From the NCBI GenBank assembly GCA_032622095.1, contig CP136066.1, positions 196,778,816 through 196,842,815 on the forward strand: 64,000 nt of DNA, written 5' to 3'. This document shows positions 13,594-24,366 of the stretch, piece after piece. The notes under the pieces are model-generated. The model was not told where the DNA came from and did no database searches. It saw only the letters and a list, made by a program, of their open reading frames with translations. The stretch comes from Siphonodentalium dalli (taxonomy: Eukaryota; Mollusca; Scaphopoda; Gadilida; Siphonodentaliidae). The position numbers and the translations under genes are program-made. Numbering within the stretch: position 1 is the stretch's first letter; every line of letters starts with the position of its first letter.

Positions 13594-13648
13594 CTAGAAA
13601 TATACGGCGTATTTTTGTTGTTGTAAACAGTATGTATTCCATGTCATC

Positions 13649-13862
13649 AACCTTTTCATGGCCGGAGTTTCCTAAAATTTTGCGAAACCCTGTGCCAATG
13701 CATTCTCTTTTATACTTGAGTCTCCATATGAGAGATTCCCGTATATAATTTAATGCATTGGCCTAACACTATTTCCAATGACCTTGTGAGCCAGTGCATG
13801 TTCTTATATATGCGAGGCTCCATATGGTAGACACGCATGTAGAAGAGAATGCACTGGCACAA
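13649..13862. mobile_element. Nested-hairpin MITE, copy 1 (right end truncated)
   Basis: Two imperfect hairpins whose arms read gtgccaatgcattctctt and its complement are joined by a linker (ggcctaacactatttccaatgaccttgtgagcc). The left flank (ccttttcatggccggag ... aaattttgcgaaaccctgt) matches the inverse of the right end of the copy at 58746-59001, so the element starts near 13649. The right end is lost near 13862, where the next MITE begins. Confidence 0.7.
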
Positions 13863-13876
13863 TTATCTGGGAGCGA

Positions 13877-14087
13877 GTCAATTCGTACCCTGACCAACTC
13901 GTACACTGCTATAAAATGCCCGTTATTTTGTTAACTAAAGCGATTAATTTTTTTTTTAAAGATGTAATATGTCTTAGTCTTGGTGCCTGATCATAGTATG
14001 TCCGTTATTTAGTTGAAATACCACCGTTTTGTCCCCATGGATTGCTGAAAAACAGCAGGGTACGAGTTGGTCAGGGTACGAGTTGAC
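13877..14087. mobile_element. 211-bp MITE with about 34-bp terminal inverted repeats
   Basis: gtcaattcgtaccctgacca at the left (13877) is mirrored by the block ending at 14087. The arms match at about 27 of 28 bases over the outer part and at 9 of 10 in the next stretch. Similarity may continue a few bases outward (TGGGAG / CACCCCA). The interior has no coding capacity; the 93-codon minus frame across it is chance. Confidence 0.8.
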
Positions 14088-14184
14088 TGACACCCCAATT
14101 ATTTTTATTTCCGCAACAGCGCTGCTCATGTCATGAGCCTCATCAGACATTACAATATAATTGCAGATGAGTGAATAAGCTTTT

Positions 14185-14634
14185 ATTGGACGGGATCCGA
14201 CTTCAAGCTTAAGGGGGAGGTCAAGTGACCAATTTGAATAGGGACCTCCATGCAAATCTCTCCAGCAAAAGTTATATATGGAGCAGTTGTCTGGGAACTA
14301 AAGCAGCCATATTAGTATACAGACATAACATTTAACTGGCTGGGTAAATAGGCAATTTTTGCTATAAATTTATTTTTGAGAATTTTGTTCCTGTATTAGA
14401 ACACTTGACCAAGTTTGTAAATTCAATACAAAATTCAAAAATAAATACATCAACTTTCTAATGGAACAAATTCCAAGCCAACCCGCCAGGTAAATGTGTA
14501 TTGTTTTCAATACCGAACAAAGCCACCCCCAGAAACATTTCCAACTCTGTAACTTTTGCTGCGGAGATTTGCATAGAAACTCCATTCAAAATTGGTCACT
14601 TGACCTCCTCCTCCTTAAATATGCCCTGTCCAAT
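14185..14634. mobile_element. About 450-bp MITE with long imperfect terminal inverted repeats
   Basis: Left arm: attggacgggat, then taagggggaggtcaagtgac, then gcaaatctctccagcaaaag up to 14274. The right arm mirrors these from about 14545 to 14634. The arms are about 90 bp with indels. The interior is AT-rich and has no gene. Confidence 0.75.
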
Positions 14635-14666
14635 TTGACACCATAATTATGTATGTCTTCTGTACC

Positions 14667-15151
14667 CAGGGAAGGATCCGGGCTCTTTTGATACCTGTTA
14701 CAGGTTTGGGTGCCCAAACTATGGTGGCCTAAATGCCCCCAAATTGCAAGTGGATAATTTTATTGAAGCTGAATTTTCTATATTTTGAAGGAAATTTTCT
14801 ATTATAATTCAACAACATGCAATGCAAATCATCAATATACAGTTGATATAGAGCCTTTATTTACTTAATCAAGTGTCCAGTGAGAAATATTTTGCAAAAA
14901 TCCTGTGCCAATGCATTCTCTTATGTAAATGAGAGTCTCCCATCTAAGGAGCATCGCACATATAAGATAATACATTGGCCTTTATCTTGACCTTGTAAGC
15001 CAGTGCATTTTCTTATGCGCGATCTTTAATGCTGCACCTAAGGGAGGGTGTGACCCCCTCCCGCACCTACCCCCATCTCGGGTCGGATATGGCTTCGGCA
15101 TATCATGGTCCCAAAACAGGTGTCCCCAAAAAATCCCTGGATCCATCCCTG
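14667..15151. mobile_element. hAT-type MITE with 8-bp target-site duplication
   Basis: The element begins cagggaaggatccggg and ends ccctggatccatccctg, an imperfect inverted pair of the CAGGG-GGATCC form typical of hAT termini. It is flanked on both sides by the identical octamer tctgtacc (14659-14666 and 15152-15159), the 8-bp duplication hAT transposases make. There is no transposase; it is a non-autonomous derivative. A nested-hairpin element sits inside it. Confidence 0.88.
14865..15035. mobile_element. Nested-hairpin MITE, copy 2 (inside the hAT MITE)
   Basis: Carries tcctgtgccaatgcattctc, a first hairpin arm pair, the linker ggcctttatcttgaccttgtaagcc, and the start of the second hairpin (cagtgcattttcttatgcgc). 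The far arm is eroded. A TTAA at 14865-14868 may be its left target site. It inserted into the hAT MITE at 14667-15151, so it is the younger of the two. Confidence 0.6.
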
Positions 15152-15314
15152 TCTGTACCATAAATAATTAGATCGGACAGAATAATTATTGTCATGAGCC
15201 AATTAAGGGGTTTCCACGCATGAAAGTGTAGATGGAGATTCACATACAACTTAATTGTTAAGCAAGTGCACCACATGATGGAATATATGCTATCTGAAGA
15301 CCAGATATAACATA

Positions 15315-15610
15315 TTATTTAAGAAATGGATGTTGATTTGCTTGCGTTCCATAGAGTATGGATGCAAGTTGGTCTGACATTTTGTGTGGAACGCGAAAGC
15401 GTTCCACACATGGAAATGTCTGACCAACTTGCATCCATACTCTATGGAACGCAACAAAATCAACATTCATTACTTATATTTACACTCAACCGAGTCAACG
15501 GGCAGATTAAAAGAGTTTTAAGCGTCCATTTCCAACGTTATTATCGTGGCTCGGAGCAAGTTGCGTCTACACAAAAATGGATGCAAGTTGGGGTCAGCGC
15601 GCGACGTCAT
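15315..15610. mobile_element. Long-palindrome repeat family, copy 1
   Basis: 15326-15471 folds into a near-perfect hairpin of about 65-bp arms around gaaa. The arms include gttgatttgcttgcgttcca and atggatgcaagttggtctga. The similarity continues to about 15610 and is shared, in reverse orientation and rearranged, with 25984-26310. The 97-codon plus frame at 15326-15619 lies within the palindrome and is not a gene. Confidence 0.8.
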
Positions 15611-15836
15611 GTGACGTAATTTCGACCAACCAACGTCCTGCATTCATGTTCCACAATAGGAATGCACGTGTGAGTGTAAATATATAACAATGAAAATGTC
15701 AAAAAGGTGACTTTATTCATATTTTAGAAGGGAAATTTTGGGAACAGCGTTCTCAGCAACTGCCATAAAAAGTACATGATCTGAATGAGTGCAAGGCTCG
15801 AATGAGTATTTAGTAGAAAGCTATACTGCTTCAAGA

Positions 15837-16101
15837 AGGTTAGCAGAATTTTAGTTTGTGTTGGAAATATGTAAGCATCCATTTTGAAAGAACTAATATA
15901 AACCTTTGGGCTGAGATGAGTTTTAGGTCATATGTCCATAGCCAAATCTCCAGCTGACCAGTTAGCTCTAAACTGCTAGAGAGAATGATATGCATATGAA
16001 CATACATGTACGTGTATGTATTAATTGGGCTTCAGGGAAACCGTGCTTGCAAAATGGATGCTTACAAATTTCCAGCACAAACTAACATTCTGTTAAGGGT
16101 C
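15837..16101. mobile_element. 265-bp MITE with about 50-bp terminal inverted repeats
   Basis: The left arm (15838-15890; ttagtttgtgttggaaat, gtaagcatccattttg) is mirrored at 16047-16101. The right end abuts TTAA and the left end TTAG, compatible with a worn TTAA target duplication. No coding capacity. Confidence 0.7.
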
Positions 16102-16324
16102 AGACGCACGTTTTACCAAAATTTCCTGGTATTGAAAATAGATTTTCTCAAAATCTGCCAGAAATTTATTTGTGAAATTTGGTAGAAGCGACACAATATT
16201 TAAGAACATCGACGCGTTGGATATTATTCATTTACTTAATTCATTTACTTAATTTTATGACATGAAAATTATTTTAAATTTAACTTTTTTACGGTCCCAC
16301 GAACTTCTGTAAAATTTATATATT

Positions 16325-16830
16325 TCAAAAGTGCAGTTCATATATGAATGATATCATATCTCAAGATCACGAGAAGAGACTTTATTATTCTTGATTCGTG
16401 AAATTTAATGCTTATTTTCATTGATAAAGGCTACTACCCATAAATTATGTTTGAGAATTTTCTTGTCATGCCTGTTGATCAATGCAAAATTGGGTGGAGA
16501 TGAGTTGTGGGTCATGGGTTCATTACCAAGTTAAAGCTGAACACCATATCTTTTAACACTGTGGCCTAATGCAAGTTGATTACTCTCTACTTGAGTGGAC
16601 AACACTGTTTTCATTGGGCTGGAATATTTGTGACTCTCTATTCTTCAGTATAATATATGGGGGTATGATGATATATTATGTAATTAAAAATCTAACTCAA
16701 CGTTATGAAGCCTCCTATCGTAGAGCCAAGACAATAAGCTATTTGGTAATTGGAGTTTTGTGTGAAATTATTAATTATTCTAGCAGATCTTGGTACAGAA
16801 AGGGACAAAAAATAAAACAATATTTTAAAC
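16325..16830. repeat. Dispersed repeat segments, no gene
   Basis: 16330-16390 resembles 21316-21365 (gtgcagtt-tatat, tatcatat--aagatca). 16448-16540 (catgcctgttgatcaatg, gatgagttgtgggtcatg) resembles parts of 21848-21868 and 43705-43760. 16640-16820 resembles 25680-25850 (agctatttggt..., gtgaaattattaattat). The 101-codon plus frame at 16569 lies inside this repeat and is not supported as a gene. Confidence 0.5.
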
Positions 16831-16929
16831 CTTTCAAATTTATTAAAATCCATTATTTGTTTGTCTCTTCATAATTGCATAGATTATATAAAATGAAGAT
16901 GATGATAAGAGAAACTCACATTTTTTTGC

Positions 16930-17065
16930 CAGATTGATCAGTGGGGGGGGGGGGGGGGGGGGGGGGTCGCGCACAAAAATTCCATATATAGGGCGGGGGT
17001 TGGTGGGTCATTTGGACCTGGAAAAAATGCGTAAATGACAAAAAATGCCTTTTCCTCCACTTAAA
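16930..17065 (-). repeat. G-tract repeat family, copy 1
   Basis: Begins gatcagt followed by 24 G (16943-16966), then tcgcgcacaaaaattccatata and gggcgggggttggtggg. In reverse complement it lines up with the copy at 18630-18795 (cgccctatatatg, ccgcgaccccc). Confidence 0.65.
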
Positions 17066-17936
17066 ATCACTGTTTTTACGCTCATGTAATCTGTTAATAT
17101 CAACCATATGACACATTAGGCTATTTAAAACATACTAACCAGAACTAACTACCATTTAGGGGTGTATGTATGCTGATGTATGTCAAAATTAATGTACCAG
17201 ATTTCGGCGGATGAAAGATATATTATATATATATAAACAAATCATATAACAAACATTAAAACACAAGAACAAACATTTATAATATGCATATCCAAGATAG
17301 CCTTTCAATTGTATGTCAAAGTGTATGTTATAGCTATATATATACACATGTGTATCCCTTTAAGGGTTTGAACAAAATATAAAGCTGAGTTTATATTGAT
17401 GAATTCTGTGATGAATTTTGCAATAACTTTTGACAAATTTGTTAACTGTTATAACAAAATTATATGCTCAGACACGATCAGTCGACAATGCTTGCATATA
17501 CATGTAAGCATAATTATGAAATGATTACCATCTTCTGTTCTTAATCCACATAATGGATATTATTTGTTATCAAGATAAACTTGATGATACAAACAAAAAT
17601 AACAATTCCACTATATTCCACTGGTTTAAAACTATAAAACAAAATAACTCATACAAAAAGTTCATACTATGTGGATAACAATATGAAAGCTTAGCCTTAT
17701 CTGGAGTTCCAGTTATTTGACTGCCAATACATATGGTATTGTAATTATTAGTTGCTTGTTCATTATTGGTTGCTTTGATATTCAATTTAGGATATAGCAG
17801 GATAGAGCAATCTAACTATAAAAGTAGCTTTTGGTATTAAAGTCTCAACTTATTCCACATGCAACATAAAGCTAGAATATAAACATGACTAATATGAACT
17901 TTGTTCTTGAAACTAATTATAAATCATACTAACCTG
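17066..17936. other. AT-rich spacer
   Basis: Low-complexity AT-rich sequence with TA runs near 17217-17235 and 17330-17345. No gene or repeat was recognised. Confidence 0.5.
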
Positions 17937-17956
17937 GATCAAACTGCACAGGCAAT

Positions 17957-18241
17957 CTATGCAACTCTCTTCATGCGAACTTTCTCAGAGTCACATATCT
18001 TAACTGGACAGTCTGATCCAGGATGCTTGTTCTTATAATGGGTTTCCATGTGATACGTCCAGTAAACCACATTGCACAGGGGGCACCTACATGTATACGG
18101 ACGGTTTGTACAAGGTGACCGTGGCTTGGATATCTCCGCTGGCTTTAAACTAAACTTTATACTCTGATAATAAGTTAATAATACTACCAATTCTTCACTA
18201 ATATTGGTATATGTCAATCTGCACACCAACATGACATACAT
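17957..18241 (-). CDS. C2H2-like zinc-finger exon (hypothetical)
   Basis: The minus frame encodes YTCRCPLCNVVYWTYHMETH followed by YKNKHPGSDCPVKI. The Cys-X2-Cys, aromatic, His and His spacing is that of a C2H2-like finger of the form CPxC...W.Y.M..H....HP, a pattern I associate with uncharacterised invertebrate proteins; no family name is claimed. The frame ends at a TAG near 17957. A consensus donor (CAG|GTTAGT, near 17937) follows, and a possible acceptor (tttaaag, ending at 18143) lies just before KPAEISKPR, so the true exon may be about 18142 to 17937, with the N-terminal part of the open frame being intron. No partner exon was found. Confidence 0.35.
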   Translation of the reverse strand: MYVMLVCRLTYTNISEELVVLLTYYQSIKFSLKPAEISKPRSPCTNRPYTCRCPLCNVVYWTYHMETHYKNKHPGSDCPVKICDSEKVRMKRVA

Positions 18242-18244
18242 ATA

Positions 18245-18600
18245 TACATGTATTTAGACTGTGAGCTGCTGTGAGTGTGACTTTCCTTGGGTCCCATCAT
18301 ACCCATGTGCAGATATATATCACAGAAATAGGGGAGATGAAATTTGTTCTACCCCTATTACTACAGTATTACTATTGGGCCTTGGCTCTAAAACATCTTA
18401 TACTATGTTATTGAGTATATCAGGACATGTATTACCTCATAATTATTATGTTTTATGGCTTTATGCCCAATGTTTTTAAGGGCATGCATTCATCATTTCC
18501 ACATTTTATACTAATAGAATTATCTCCCTTTAGAGCAGTTTAGAGGTTTATTAAAATGCTGGGAATAGTATTAAATAATAAGAAATGGAACAATTCTTTG
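18245..18600. other. Spacer without recognised content
   Basis: A 72-codon plus frame at 18261-18479 shows no recognisable motif. Nothing else was seen. Confidence 0.4.
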
Positions 18601-18629
18601 CTAGGCTATGATTTGGTTTTTATTTTATG

Positions 18630-18795
18630 TTTTTTGTAAGATTTTGGGGGTGGGTCCCAAAAATTGGGCGGAAAAAAAAGGAAAAAATTGCAGGTAGAGG
18701 GGTGGTGGGTCCCCGAGAGTGGCAAAAACATTTTTTTCGCCCTATATATGTACATTTTTTCCGCGACCCCCCCCCCCCCTGGATTGATCCAGAGA
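18630..18795 (+). repeat. G/C-tract repeat family, copy 2
   Basis: gggggtgggtcccaaaaatt at the left, cgccctatatatgtacattt in the middle, and 13 C (18767-18779) followed by tggattgatccag at the right. Overlapping open frames on both strands here are by-products of the low-complexity sequence. Confidence 0.65.
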
Positions 18796-18799
18796 AATT

Positions 18800-20330
18800 C
18801 TTTGTTGAAAATATCTTGCCATTTAGGCTGGATTTATGCAAAACGCACGTCTCCCCCTTAGGGTGGATACACACATGCATGTAATCTCTGTAAATGTCGT
18901 GTATTTGTCGTTTTACATGGATCATACAGAGCATGTAATATGTGTCCGCTGACAACCCAATCATTGCGGCTATGTTTGACCACAGTGAGCCAAGCTCTGA
19001 ACTTGCAGAGAGCTGTTGACTGAACGAAGTCGTCAGGCCGCTTAAAATAATTGTTCGTGCGATAACCCAACTGTTGGACTTTCTGTTTAAATCATTGTCA
19101 GTCTTCTCTTGATTTTTCTACCAGTGATGGCCCCATGATTTCGACAACGCAGGGGCTATGAACCCCAGCATGGGGCCCTATATTATCCCGAAAGCTACCA
19201 GACTGACCATTGCATATTTCCTCGACGGGTGGAGTGGGGGCATGCAGCACCCTGAGTCCGGACCCCCCACCATGAAGCCACGAAGCCACGAAGCCACTCC
19301 TGACTTATAAATATTATAGTTGACAATCATTTCTGTCGTCTCTGTTTGCTACAAGTGATTAATCTAATATTCAGCAGTTTATGCTATTCATAAAAGTATG
19401 AACACAGTATTACAGCTTTAAATTTGAGAGTACAGAAGGTAGTGTTGCTGTGTGTCTTCATTCGGGGAAAAGGGTTGTCTAGCTCTACGAGTTTCCAACA
19501 ATGTCACCTTTCCTCTCTTGTGTTATATATGTATACGCAAAATGCCAACCCCAAGTCGATAGCGTGTGGCCGTTTCTGCCAGGTACGGGAAATCCAAAAA
19601 GACACCGACTGGACACCAAGTATTATATGAATATTCGTGTAGGAGAGTATATATAATATAATATAGATATATATATATCCATGGAGGGTTTCCGTTGACG
19701 GAGGATGTCCATGTTGAATTTCCCCTCACCCCACCGACTCTACGGTAATACATGTCAACAGTTGGACATGTCATAACGTCATGAATTGCCAATATGGACT
19801 ATAGGTTGTTTACCGGACCCAATTCACTTGAACCAGCACGAATAATGCTGTCCTGATTGAGCTCAATCAACGCCATCTAAACAGCCGCGTCCTCACGGGC
19901 TCAATCTTTGCAGCAAGAAAATAGCATGGATCAATGTACCTGATATTTTCTTGCAGATATTTTCTTGCAGGTACATGTGGACGTGCCATAAATTATATAA
20001 GCATTATGATTTCGATTACGCTATTATAGAAGAACTAAATCCGCATAACATTACTCGTTGTCTGAAAATATGATTAACGTTTTTGATAAATACTGGAAAA
20101 GAATAGTCCAGAGACTTGTTCCACGAAGATGATGATGGTCTTATGCAAGAGGTCATGCATTTAGTAAACAGTAAATTTCACTCACCCTTTATGAGAAGCA
20201 ACCCGAACGTGCCCACAAGCAGTCGGTGACCTGAAAGCATATATACACAATGGTCTGTTAATCATCTCTTTGCTAAATAGATTTTCCAATTTAGTTATAA
20301 AATTATTCATTGGAATGGTCCACTAATCAG
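18800..20330. other. Spacer without recognised gene
   Basis: Holds several short open frames on both strands with no motif, a TA-rich run at 19645-19680, and a small direct repeat (gatattttcttgcag, twice, 19950-19971). Nothing further is supported. Confidence 0.4.
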
Positions 20331-20336
20331 CTGGAT

Positions 20337-20504
20337 GGATGTTCATGGCAAATACTCATAGGATGTTCAGGGCAAATACTCAGAGGATGTTCAGGGCAAA
20401 TACTCAGAGGATGTTCAGGGCAAATACTCAGAGGATGTTCAGGGCAAATACTCAGAGGATGTTCATGGCATATACTCAGAGGATGTTCAGGGCATATACC
20501 CAGA
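20337..20504 (+). repeat. 24-bp minisatellite, 7 units
   Basis: The unit ggatgttcagggcaaatact+caga starts at 20337, 20361, 20385, 20409, 20433, 20457 and 20481 with one or two changes per unit (catgg for caggg, catat for caaat). Because the period is a multiple of three and lacks stops, it is open in two plus frames and one minus frame. None looks like a real protein. Confidence 0.95.
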
Positions 20505-21380
20505 TAATAGAAAATGCAGAAGACGTATAATACCCCGGACGTGGTCAAACCGATAATAAAAACAAGTTAGATAAACGTAGATTTATCACAACTGGAGATG
20601 ACATTGAGATATTTTTTTTAATTACTCATCAAACAACACTGAAATTTGCGTCATTGAAGCTCTGACACCATAAATAACTTCGATACGGTCTCCCCTCTAT
20701 AAGTTAGTCAGACATAACTGTTAAAGTCTTCTACTGTATACAACTACGACCACATGCGTGCGACATAAATATGTCTAGGACAACACAGAACACCGATCGG
20801 TCGTATATCCGTATGCATGTGACATACGACATATAACTTTCTGTATATAGCGTTATTGTATTTATTTATTTATTTATTGTTGTTTTATTTATTTTCCCCT
20901 AAATCTACTGGTCAAATTGGCTTTATTAATTTGATTCTCGTTGTTCAATAAACAATATAAAAGGAACCCCATTCGTTGGCGGGAAATGTTCAGATATGTT
21001 GTCGTTTATTGAACTTATTATCTGAACATTTCCTAGGGGATAACCACACGTTGATACGTATTTAGAAAAGAAAGGTCTATAAGTCCTAGGTGCAGTTTTT
21101 ACCTACAATTCTTGATATATCAACATGGATTTTATAAAAACAGTCTGGAATTTATTTTTAATGGGTACATGTCATTTTCGTAACATAGATTTGAAGTACC
21201 ATAAATCAGTTGGGAATTATACGGCGACTGTTTAGTATGTTATGACAAAACAAACAGTAAAACTCACTGTTTTCAGGGACCCATATCTTCAGCTAAATAT
21301 ACCTTTTTGACGAGTGCAGTTTATATCTCAATATTATCATATTTTAAGATCAAGATCTAGAGATGGAACATCATTTTTCT
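20505..21380. other. Spacer with a small inverted repeat
   Basis: TTTA-rich at 20855-20890. At 20942-21040 ttcaataaac and gaaatgttcagata are mirrored by gtttattgaac and tatctgaacatttcc. A further copy of the right half occurs at 59058-59092. 21316-21365 resembles the repeat at 16330. No gene was seen. Confidence 0.5.
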
Positions 21381-21384
21381 ATAT

Positions 21385-21774
21385 TTAACCCTTTACCCAA
21401 CAGAAGGGCCCTGTGCCAATGCATTCTCTTATATATGCGAGTCGACCATAGGTCGCCTCGCATATATAAGAGAATGCATTGGCTTAAAACATTAAAAATT
21501 ATAAAATTGTTAAAGAATGTAAGAAAAAATGGTAAAAAAATATTTTTTTTAGGCCAATACATTCTCTTATATATGCGAGGCGACCTATGGTCGACTCGCA
21601 TATATAAGAGAATGCATTGGCACAGGGCATAACTGTAACTATCACAATGTGGCCAAGGAGCCGGTTCCAATGATATCCATATTTGTATGGTTCTATTGAG
21701 ACAGACCGAAGATATTTTAGGCTGTTGAAGCTTTATTTGGCCGGTTTTGGCCGGTTTGTTGGGTAAAGGGTTAA
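21385..21774. mobile_element. piggyBac-type MITE with TTAA target sites and nested palindrome (copy 3)
   Basis: TTAA (21385-21388) precedes ccctttacccaac and gttgggtaaaggg precedes TTAA (21771-21774), giving perfect 13-bp terminal inverted repeats inside a TTAA duplication, the signature of piggyBac-type transposition. Inside, 21409-21483 and 21553-21627 are a 75-bp inverted pair with one mismatch. Each arm is itself a 69-bp hairpin (21415-21483 and 21553-21621) with stems of about 33 bp and a 3-base loop. No transposase is present. The 89- and 159-codon frames across it are by-products. Confidence 0.9.
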
Positions 21775-21948
21775 AGAATTTTATGATTATTTTCACCTGG
21801 AAATACAAGGATCCATAAACAATTTTAGGTATTTGAGAAGTTGATGTCATGCCTGTTGATCAATGACAAATTAGGATTCTATAGATGATTTCTAGATAAT
21901 ATATTAGCCCCATACTCAAATCCAAGCTAACCACTCTATATATTAGCA

Positions 21949-22873
21949 AAGAGTCCAGTTGTTGATGTTGTTGTTGACACTGCTGTCGATGGCATAAAAG
22001 TACTAGCGTTAAATGTCTGCGGGATAAGAAAAAAATTGGCATACCCTGAATTCCAAGAAATGTGTCTGAAATACGATATTCTGTGCTTTTTAAAGACAAA
22101 GACTGATGAATGTGATCAGCTTGTTCTTCCGGGCTTTGTTCTGTACATGAAAAACGGAACAAAACTTTCACGTGTCAAATCCGGCGGAATCATTATTGGT
22201 GTCAAATCAGATTTAGAAGCATCGACACGCATATTGCACACGAACTGTCCATTTATTCACTGGTTGGAAATTTGTCATCACAATGTTAAAATTATTGTGG
22301 GTGCAGTCTATGTTCCACCAGAAGGAACTAGATATGTATCTAACTCAGCCTATAGTATTCTTGATGGGGATATTTTGCACATGCGGGCACGATATGACAA
22401 CTGGCGATTTCAATGCACGTACCTCTCAGAATTTAGACTATATCCTCAATGAAGAAAATGAAATTGACATATACGACAATGATGTATCTACAGAAGCGTC
22501 ACTCGAAGGGTGTGGGGTGCCCTTAAAGAGGCATAGTATGGATAGAGTTTCGAATATTTTCGGTCGCCAATTACTGAGCGTTTGTCATAACAACAAACTA
22601 GTAATAATAAACGGAAGATTAGGAACCGACCGGGAAATAGGGACTTACACCTGTCGAGAGTCTCGAGACGCATCATTTGTAGATTATATGATTTGTTCTT
22701 TAAATGCACTGCCATTGATCGTAGACTTCGCAGTCGAAGATACATATAAATTGTTCTCAGATGTTCATAAACGTATCTCAACCGTCATAGCAGTACCTAT
22801 GAAATCCCATGCAGATATCCGAGATGACAAATCCTATACTCTTCCAAAACAACTGAGTTTGTATGGAACTTGA
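21949..22873 (+). pseudogene. LINE A endonuclease (EEP) domain, broken
   Basis: The frame opens with KVLALNVCGIRKKL and YDILCFLKTKTDE, the N-terminal EEP motifs, and continues to TGDFNAR, YTCRESRDASFVDYM and the end of the domain. The conserved metal-binding glutamate of the ExKTD motif is read here as lysine (LKTKTD, about 22090-22105), which should abolish nicking. A frame change occurs near 22385, just before TGDFNAR, and another at about 22865. The domain would nick target DNA for target-primed reverse transcription; this copy could not. No ATG-led start is apparent; the upstream frame stays open to about 21949. Confidence 0.85.
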
Positions 22874-24366
22874 ACCCTGTGGAAATCTCAGAATTGCGAT
22901 TTTTGTTGAACGGTTGTTCCCACTCTACCACTAGTAATACGGAAATCGATGAAATAGTTGCCAGGATATCGCACGTCATCCTTAAGTCGTCGTATGATAC
23001 ATTTGGGCCTAACACTAAAAAGCCGAAAAAGCGAAGAAAGGACAACAAGCCTTGGTTTATTTCATCATGCCAGAGCGCGAAAATAATATCACAAAGCCGA
23101 GCGATGTCATATGCTACAACGTAACGATAGTACAAAACAAAAATGGTACGCGAAATGGCCAGTAAATACAAACGCACAATGGACAATGCAAGAGCACTAC
23201 ACCGAGAAAATATCACGTGTGAAATCTCTAAACTTAAAAAAGAAAAAACTCGAAAAAAATTTGGTCAATACTTAATAAACAAGGAGAAAATAGGCACAGC
23301 GAAATAGAAATCGAATCATTAGAGGAACATTTTCGATTACTTAATTCAGAAACAATTACAGAAGACTTAAATATGAACAATGAAGCAAGCAATACAAATA
23401 ACAATCTAAATCGAACAATAGACAGGGAAGAAGTAACTAAAGCTATAAAGAGTTTAAAAAATATGAAATCCCCAGGTGAAGATGGAATTCTCAATGAATA
23501 TCTCAAGGCATCCTCCGATACCCTGATAGACATATACTGCAAAACATTTAATTTAGTTTTTGAATCAGGCTGTGTACCAGAAATATGGGGGATCGGAACA
23601 ATTATTCCACTGTATAAAAATAAAGGTGATAAGGGAAATCCAAAAAATTACAGACCCATTACTCGTTTGAGCTGCTTTGGGAAGTTATTTACGAAGATTC
23701 TCTCAAATAGATTATATGATTACATTGAAGATAACGAAACTCTATGTGAGAACCAGGCGGATTTCAGAAAAGGTTATTCCACGACGGATAATATATTTGT
23801 TCTACATTTACTATCCGAAATTTCGATGCCACTTAACAGGAATTTGTACTGTGCTTTCATTGACTTTGAGAAGGCATTTGACAAAATATGGCGACAAGGA
23901 CTTTGGTACAAACTTTCGACCATTAGTATAAATGGGAAACTACTCACAGTTATTAAAAACATGTACACTAACATTAAATCGAAAGTTCGAATTGGCGACC
24001 AGACATCCGATTGTTTCCCATGTTTATCTGGGGTAAGACAAGGTGATAACCTATCACCCCCTGTTATTCTCACTTTACCTCAACGATCTGGAAGAATTTT
24101 TAAAATCAGAAGGTGGGGTGGGATTGATTAATATGTCACGGGATATAGAAACTCACTTGAAGATGTATGTCAAACTATTCATTATTTTATACGCAGACGA
24201 CACCGTTCTTATGACTAAAACACCTTTAAAACTGCAGAAGGCACTTAACAGTTTTCAAAAGTATTGCCAGAAGTGGAAATTGAATGTAAACGTCGAGAAA
24301 ACCAAAATTATGTTGATATCCAAAAGAAGCATGCCAAAGAATATAACTTGTTTTATACAACGGTGA
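22870..24366 (+). pseudogene. LINE A linker and reverse transcriptase, broken
   Basis: After a linker with KPKKRRKDNKPWF (near 23015-23055) the reverse transcriptase begins at about 23373. Landmarks are KSPGEDGI, NYRPIT, CAFIDFEKAFDKIWRQGLWY, GVRQGDNLSP and, after a frame change near 24050-24060, the catalytic YADDTVLM (about 24190-24213). The linker itself has stops near 23124 and 23300. The RT family copies LINE RNA at the nicked target. Nothing suggests this copy is active. Confidence 0.88.

Noticed and set aside
15326-15619. 97-codon plus-strand protein
   Set aside because: Two thirds of it is the long palindrome; no protein motif.
18620-18964. 114-codon minus and overlapping plus-strand proteins
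   Set aside because: They run across the G/C-tract repeat; composition is low-complexity.
20310-20548. Repeat-peptide proteins on both strands
   Set aside because: Produced by a stop-free 24-bp minisatellite, not by selection on a frame.
21371-21850. 159-codon minus-strand protein
   Set aside because: Runs through the piggyBac-type MITE and its palindromes.
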